From NCBI GenBank assembly GCA_013822735.1, contig PNKZ01000003.1, positions 62,001 to 126,000 on the forward strand: DNA of 64,000 nt. The letters are read 5' to 3'. Under the pieces are notes generated by a model. It saw only the letters and a program-made list of their open reading frames with translations, did not search any database and was not told the DNA's origin. The DNA comes from Pirellula sp. GTDB lineage: Bacteria > Planctomycetota > Planctomycetia > Pirellulales > PNKZ01. Each line of letters opens with the position of its first letter. The first letter of the stretch is position 1. A program made the position numbers and the translations under genes. This document shows, in pieces, positions 59,752 to 64,000 of this stretch.

Positions 59752-61230
59752 TTACGTACCGCAGAACGTCTTGTAACGGGCGGTAAACGTGAGGGGCGCG
59801 GGTTCGGCGAAGTTGCCGAGCTCGGGCCGCTCGTCGAAGGGGCGCGTCACGGCGTCGAGCAGCCGTTCAAACGGCTCAAGGTCTCCGCGATCTGATGCTG
59901 CGGACAAGGCCTCTTCGACGAGATGATTGCGAGGAATATAGAGCGGGTTCGACGCGCGCATCGCCGCGGCGCAGGCCGCCGCTGTTGAGCCTTCCTGGTC
60001 GACACGATTCTGCCAACGAGTGAGCCATGATTGCAGCGCCGCGCCGTCGCGAAACATCGCTTCGAGCGCCGTCGCGTCGCCTGCGGCCGCATCGGCAAGC
60101 CGCCGCCAAGCCAAGGTGAAGTCCACGGAGTTCTGCTCCAGCAGGGCGAGCCAATCGTCGACCAAGTCGGCGTCCCCTGCGGCGACGGTCGTCAGCCCGA
60201 GCTTCGCGCCGAATCGCTCGAGTCGTCGGCCTTCGTAAACGTCGGAAAACGCGTTAAGAACCTCCATCGCTTGCGCAACGGCCCGATCCGACGACTCGGC
60301 ATCGATGAGCGGCAGCAAGGTTTCGGCGAGTCGCGCCAGGTTCCAGCGCGCGATCATCGGCTGGTTGCCGTAGGCGTAGCGCCCTTGAGCGTCGATGGAG
60401 CTGAACACGGCCGCCGAGTTGTAGGCTTCCATAAACGCGCAAGGGCCGTAGTCGATCGTCTCGCCCGACACTGCCATGTTGTCGGTATTCATCACGCCGT
60501 GAATAAAGCCGACCGCCATCCATTGGGCCAGCAGCGCCGCTTGTCGTTGGGCCGTGCTTTCGAGCAGCGCCAGATAACGATCGGGCCGATCCTGGAGCGA
60601 CGGATAATGACGCGTGAGGACGTAGTCCGCCAACGTGCGCAACTTCTCCGTGTCGCCGCGGGCCGCAAAGTATTGGAACGTCCCGACACGCACATGGCTC
60701 GCGCCGACGCGCGTGAGTACGGCGCCCGGCAGCGAGCGCTCGCGGCGCACCGGCTCACCCGTGCTCACCGCCGCCAGCGCGCGTGTCGTGGGAATGCCGA
60801 GAGCATGCATGGCTTCGCCGATCAGATACTCGCGCAGCACCGGCCCGACCGCCGCCTTGCCGTCGCCGCCGCGCGAGAAAGGCGTAGGGCCGGAACCTTT
60901 AAACGCGATGTCGCGGCGATTCCCTTGGCGGTCGATCACTTCGCCTAAGAGCAGAGCACGCCCGTCGCCGAGCTGCGGTACAAAGCCGCCGAACTGGTGA
61001 CCGGCGTACGCTTGCGCAATCGGCTGAGCTCCGGCCGGCTCTTCATTGCCCGAAAAAATCTCGGCCAACCGCTCGGCTTCCGGCGACGCGAGATCGAGGC
61101 CGAGTTCGTCGGCCAAGCCGTCATTGAACCGGAGCATGACCGGCTGCGAAACCTTCGTCGGCTCGCAAGGCACATAGAACCCTTCCAGGCACCGCGCGTA
61201 CGTGTTGTCGAACGGGAAGAGGGGCGTCAC
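59752..61230 (-). CDS. selO: SelO (YdiU) pseudokinase, protein AMPylase
   Basis: A 492-residue SelO. Kinase-like SelO transfers AMP, not phosphate, to Ser, Thr or Tyr of proteins. Conserved blocks are AYAGHQFGGFVPQLGDGRA, KGSGPTPFSRGGDGKA, GFIHGVMNTDNMAVSG (the catalytic-loop Asn-Asp) and YNSAAVFSSIDAQGRYAYG. The protein ends FCGT, so a cysteine occupies the third-from-last position, where eukaryotic SelO has selenocysteine. The GTG at 61230 overlaps the upstream stop (GTGA), supporting that start and co-translation with the SGNH hydrolase; the longer frame to 61527 is rejected. Confidence 0.94.
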   Translation of the reverse strand: MTPLFPFDNTYARCLEGFYVPCEPTKVSQPVMLRFNDGLADELGLDLASPEAERLAEIFSGNEEPAGAQPIAQAYAGHQFGGFVPQLGDGRALLLGEVIDRQGNRRDIAFKGSGPTPFSRGGDGKAAVGPVLREYLIGEAMHALGIPTTRALAAVSTGEPVRRERSLPGAVLTRVGASHVRVGTFQYFAARGDTEKLRTLADYVLTRHYPSLQDRPDRYLALLESTAQRQAALLAQWMAVGFIHGVMNTDNMAVSGETIDYGPCAFMEAYNSAAVFSSIDAQGRYAYGNQPMIARWNLARLAETLLPLIDAESSDRAVAQAMEVLNAFSDVYEGRRLERFGAKLGLTTVAAGDADLVDDWLALLEQNSVDFTLAWRRLADAAAGDATALEAMFRDGAALQSWLTRWQNRVDQEGSTAAACAAAMRASNPLYIPRNHLVEEALSAASDRGDLEPFERLLDAVTRPFDERPELGNFAEPAPLTFTARYKTFCGT

Positions 61231-62534
61231 TTTACGATCTCCCCCACGAGCAACAGCGCGCCGGGATAAAGGGCCGTTCCCTCGAAGCGCTCCGGCTTGT
61301 CCATCTTGTTGCCGATCTTGGCGAGCGTCGCCGCTTTGTTCGGCATCTCCGGATGGATTTCGATCGTTACTTCGTGCACCGTATTGGGCAGACGATCGCC
61401 GATCACAAGCGTATTGAGTCGGTGATACATGCAGTACGGATCGAAGCAGGAGCGAACGGTCTTCACGCCGTCGAGCGTGATGGTCACTTGCCCGCTGTCC
61501 GGCCCGACCACGTGATACAGCGCGCATCGCACTCCCTTAAACTTAAACCGAATCGTTTCCCCCGGCTTAGTCGCGGCCTGCAGGTCGGGCAACCGTTTCG
61601 CAAAGTTCTTGGCAAACGGCTGTTGCTTGTCGTCGGCCTTGGCGAAGCCGGCCGAGAGCTTGGCCGCGCCGGTAATCGGCACCAGCTTCGCTTGTTCGTA
61701 GTTCTCCGGGTCGAGCGGGGCCGAGAGTTTGTGCGCGCCGGGCTCGCCCGAGGCTTCGGCGATCGGCTCGAGCGAACGTACGATCGCTTGCAGATAAAGC
61801 TCATGGCCGGTTTCCGTGTAGGGATGCACGCCGTCGCCGGCGAATACGAGCGGAACGGCGGCGGCATTCTGCGATGCTTTGTCTTTCGGCAGCGGCGCTT
61901 TCCAGAGCAGCTGCCCGGCCTTGGCGAGCTTCGCGACTTCCATTCCCATGTGAATCGTCGGAATGCCGTAATGATCGGCCACGCTTTCCATGGCGCTGGC
62001 CGAGCGTTGAAACTTACCTTCGAGCATCGGCGGCGAGAGCGCTTCGGTAAGCGTATACACGAAGCAAATGTCGCACTCCGGCAGAGCCCGCCACGTTTGC
62101 CGTACGATCCCCTCCATGCAACGAATGATCTGCGTCGGGGCCGCGCCGCCGTCGTTCACCGCGAACTCCACGAACAACAGATCCGGTTTCTGCGCGAGCA
62201 CGTCCTGCTGCAACCGGCAAACGCCGAGGTCGGAGCCCGTGCCGCCGATCGCCGCATTGATTTCGGTGAACTTGGCGTCGGGGTAGGCCTTTTGAAAATG
62301 GGCGAGCGTCTTCACACGCCACCCTTGCTGCGCTGTAATCGAACCGCCGAGATAACCGATCCGCACCTCGGCGCCTTTCTGCGTTGCCTTCTTGAAGAAG
62401 TTCGACAAGCCGGCGCGCGGCCGGCATTCTTCGGCCTTGACCAGCGCAAACTCCGGCTCGGCCCCCTGCAGAGTTGCAGGCACGGTCGACGTAATGGTCC
62501 AGCAAACAACAAACGTGGTGATGAAAGTCTTCAT
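61227..62534 (-). CDS. Secreted SGNH/GDSL-type hydrolase
   Basis: A 435-residue protein with a signal peptide (FITTFVVCWTITSTVPATLQGA). The SGNH hydrolase blocks are block I YLGGSITAQQGW (Ser nucleophile), block II-like GGTGSD, block III FVEFAVNDG (Asn oxyanion), and block V GDGVHPYTETG with the Asp-His dyad. A ~140-residue beta-rich C-terminal region follows (KFKGVRCALYHVVG). It is probably a carbohydrate or lipid esterase; the substrate is unknown. The ATG at 62534 lies seven bases after the stop of the upstream gene, making one operon with it and with selO. An ATG-like start at 62555 is rejected as it would overlap that gene. Confidence 0.87.
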   Translation of the reverse strand: MKTFITTFVVCWTITSTVPATLQGAEPEFALVKAEECRPRAGLSNFFKKATQKGAEVRIGYLGGSITAQQGWRVKTLAHFQKAYPDAKFTEINAAIGGTGSDLGVCRLQQDVLAQKPDLLFVEFAVNDGGAAPTQIIRCMEGIVRQTWRALPECDICFVYTLTEALSPPMLEGKFQRSASAMESVADHYGIPTIHMGMEVAKLAKAGQLLWKAPLPKDKASQNAAAVPLVFAGDGVHPYTETGHELYLQAIVRSLEPIAEASGEPGAHKLSAPLDPENYEQAKLVPITGAAKLSAGFAKADDKQQPFAKNFAKRLPDLQAATKPGETIRFKFKGVRCALYHVVGPDSGQVTITLDGVKTVRSCFDPYCMYHRLNTLVIGDRLPNTVHEVTIEIHPEMPNKAATLAKIGNKMDKPERFEGTALYPGALLLVGEIVK

Positions 62535-62541
62535 AGGCGCA

Positions 62542-64000
62542 TTATTCGTACACAAACTTTGCAGTCGCAGTACAGTCGCCGGCGGGGACCAAGCGCACCC
62601 AATACGCGGCGAACATTTCGGAGAAATGATGTTCGAACTTTTCGCCAGGCTTCACGGTGAGGGTGGCCACGGCCGACCACGAACCGATGCCGGTAAAGTC
62701 GGCTTCTAAACGGAAATCGATCGGGCCCGCGGCATCGTGTGCGAGCGTCAATCGCTTGCGATCGTAACCAGTCATCAAGTACGGGTCGCTTGGCTTGCCG
62801 GCCTGCACGGCCTTGTTCTTCCACGGGCCGCCGACGCCGCGCGGCTTGCCGAATTGCCAGAGCTCGTCGACGCTGCCGACCCAAACGGCGGCGCGATTGT
62901 CGTCGGAGCGGATGATGCGCGGGTTATCGGCCCCGTCCAAGTTCGTCACTCCGCTTAACACGAGTAAGCCGCGATAGGAGGCGTAGTCATGAATGCGATG
63001 ATTATGGGTGGCGATCGGCCGCACCTTGGCGATGCCGCCGGCGTTCTCGGCCGGCAGTTCGTAGAACGTGCCATGCACATTGAGCAGATCGCGCTCGGTG
63101 CAGACCTCGCGGCAGACGCGCTCGACGCCCAACGCGCCGGACCGGTCGAACGCCGGATCTCCCTTGGGCAACCGCCAACGCTTCCCTTGTTCGTCGACGA
63201 ACAGCACGGAAGCTTCGTCGATCGAAATCACGTCGCGCGGAATGGCGACGTTCTTCTGCATAAACGACATCGCCGCCGAGTCGTCGATGCGTCGAAGTTT
63301 TAGATCGGCGTCGAGTTCGTACGGCCCGACGTCGCCCGACGAATCTTCGGCCGCCAGCAGCAACGTCCGCAGGTTCTCGCCACGTGCCCGGAGCAAACCG
63401 CCGACGATCTGCTTATCGCTCGGCTGGGCGAGCCCGGCATAAATCTTCGCCGGCTCCGTGCCGCGCAGGTCGGCATTGCTGAAATGAAACATCGCGGTGG
63501 CTTGCGAGCAGTCGCGATCGGTCTTGATGCGCAACCACGCTCCGACATCTGCCGGCGGGAACTCGATCCAAGCATTGCCGCCGCCGGCAACGTCGACTGC
63601 TCGTAATGCTTCCCATCTTCCGTCCCCGCGTCGATCGACTTCGAGTGTAAACGTCGCGGCCTCGGTGCCGGCGTGCGCCAAGTGCAGCGCGCGGCGCTCG
63701 TAGCCGGCAAACAGGAACGGGTCGCTCGGCACGCCGGCTTTCACATCGTCGTTGAGCCAGACCGCGCCGCGCCCGAGCGCCGGCCCGAATTGGTCGAGTT
63801 GCGCCGGTTCTAAAAATGCCAGGTTCGATTGCGATTGCCCCGGCCCGGCGATTTCTCCCTTGAGCTTGCGCTTGTTGAGAAACTCGCTCTTGGCGGTGTC
63901 GTCGCAACCCAATACGACGCGATCTCCCCAGCGACAAAAGTCGCCGACCACTTTGAGATAGGTCGAACGCGGGGCGATGCCTGCGGAATTGGCTTGCGAA
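62542..64000 (-). CDS. Large hypothetical protein, 5' end beyond window
   Basis: The frame is open to the window edge, so the start is missing; at least 486 residues are visible. The visible part is beta-rich and has repeated Asp/Gly/Trp blocks: SDPFLFAGYERRALHLAHAG at one end and SDPYLMTGYDRKRLTLAHDA at the other. These are two copies of the same motif in one protein, and WVGSVDELWQFGKPRGVGG precedes the second. This suggests duplicated jelly-roll-like modules around a propeller-like middle. I do not recognise a named family. It is the first visible gene of the operon with the SGNH hydrolase and selO, suggesting a carbohydrate-related role. Confidence 0.65.
   Translation of the reverse strand, partial: SQANSAGIAPRSTYLKVVGDFCRWGDRVVLGCDDTAKSEFLNKRKLKGEIAGPGQSQSNLAFLEPAQLDQFGPALGRGAVWLNDDVKAGVPSDPFLFAGYERRALHLAHAGTEAATFTLEVDRRGDGRWEALRAVDVAGGGNAWIEFPPADVGAWLRIKTDRDCSQATAMFHFSNADLRGTEPAKIYAGLAQPSDKQIVGGLLRARGENLRTLLLAAEDSSGDVGPYELDADLKLRRIDDSAAMSFMQKNVAIPRDVISIDEASVLFVDEQGKRWRLPKGDPAFDRSGALGVERVCREVCTERDLLNVHGTFYELPAENAGGIAKVRPIATHNHRIHDYASYRGLLVLSGVTNLDGADNPRIIRSDDNRAAVWVGSVDELWQFGKPRGVGGPWKNKAVQAGKPSDPYLMTGYDRKRLTLAHDAAGPIDFRLEADFTGIGSWSAVATLTVKPGEKFEHHFSEMFAAYWVRLVPAGDCTATAKFVYE

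Overview
The window reads as chromosomal DNA of a planctomycete, probably Pirellulales-like. Base composition is high in GC. Three secreted sulfatases are present, together with a Tat-exported Gfo/Idh/MocA oxidoreductase and sugar isomerase-like TIM barrel, several secreted alpha/beta and SGNH hydrolases, a DUF1570-type metalloprotease, VWA/GATase membrane proteins with MoxR, and many intergenic palindromic repeats. Shine-Dalgarno sites are often weak and GTG or TTG starts are frequent. I found no tRNA, rRNA, CRISPR array, transposase or phage gene. The placement rests on gene content, not on a marker phylogeny.

Layout: 0-0.8 kb, ECF sigma factor (cut by the window edge) and zinc-finger anti-sigma. 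0.9-5.4 kb, TolB-like propeller, sulfatase, metalloprotease, PilZ-like protein. 5.6-5.8 kb, a 213-bp nested palindrome. 5.8-10.6 kb, lipoprotein, TIM-barrel isomerase and a tandem alpha/beta hydrolase. 10.6-11.1 kb, hicBA toxin-antitoxin. 11.1-11.8 kb, a repeat-rich island. 11.8-20.4 kb, a long minus-strand run: argH, a secreted 808-residue protein, a sigma-54 activator, a HemX/CcsA-like membrane protein, hemA and a serine beta-lactamase-like hydrolase. 20.8-23.3 kb, DUF2721 protein, esterase, O-methyltransferase. 23.6-28.2 kb, RND efflux adaptor and pump. 28.4-31.7 kb, carB. 31.8-35.9 kb, sulfatase, hypothetical, rpiB and a YrdC/arginine-phosphatase-like fusion. 36.2-40.3 kb, VWA/GATase membrane protein and MoxR. 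40.3-43.9 kb, HTH protein, GT2, hisI, a secreted concanavalin-like protein, cdd. 44.1-46.6 kb, an ECF sigma / anti-sigma / PDZ operon. 47-48 kb, small membrane protein and histidine phosphatase, then a 430-bp repeat island. 48.4-52.3 kb, a KaiC-family ATPase with a hybrid histidine kinase. 52.5-58 kb, sulfatase, esterase, O-antigen-ligase-like protein, GT2. 58.2-64 kb, MocA oxidoreductase, SelO, SGNH hydrolase and a truncated large hypothetical.

Co-working sets suggested by overlap or spacing: sigma/anti-sigma pairs (508, 46 kb), HemX-HemA (ATGA overlap), VWA-MoxR (ATGA overlap), KaiC-kinase (11-bp overlap), HicB-HicA, the RND adaptor and pump, and SGNH hydrolase-SelO (GTGA overlap).

The items most worth follow-up are: (i) a degenerate Sua5/YrdC domain fused to a phosphatase domain carrying the YwlE-type protein-arginine-phosphatase signature, next to rpiB; (ii) the two-domain KaiC with its hybrid kinase; (iii) a class of intergenic palindromes whose arms are built of short imperfect repeated words, one of which has become the C-terminus of a coding gene; (iv) a composite palindromic element that recurs at 11.2-11.6 and 48.1-48.4 kb.
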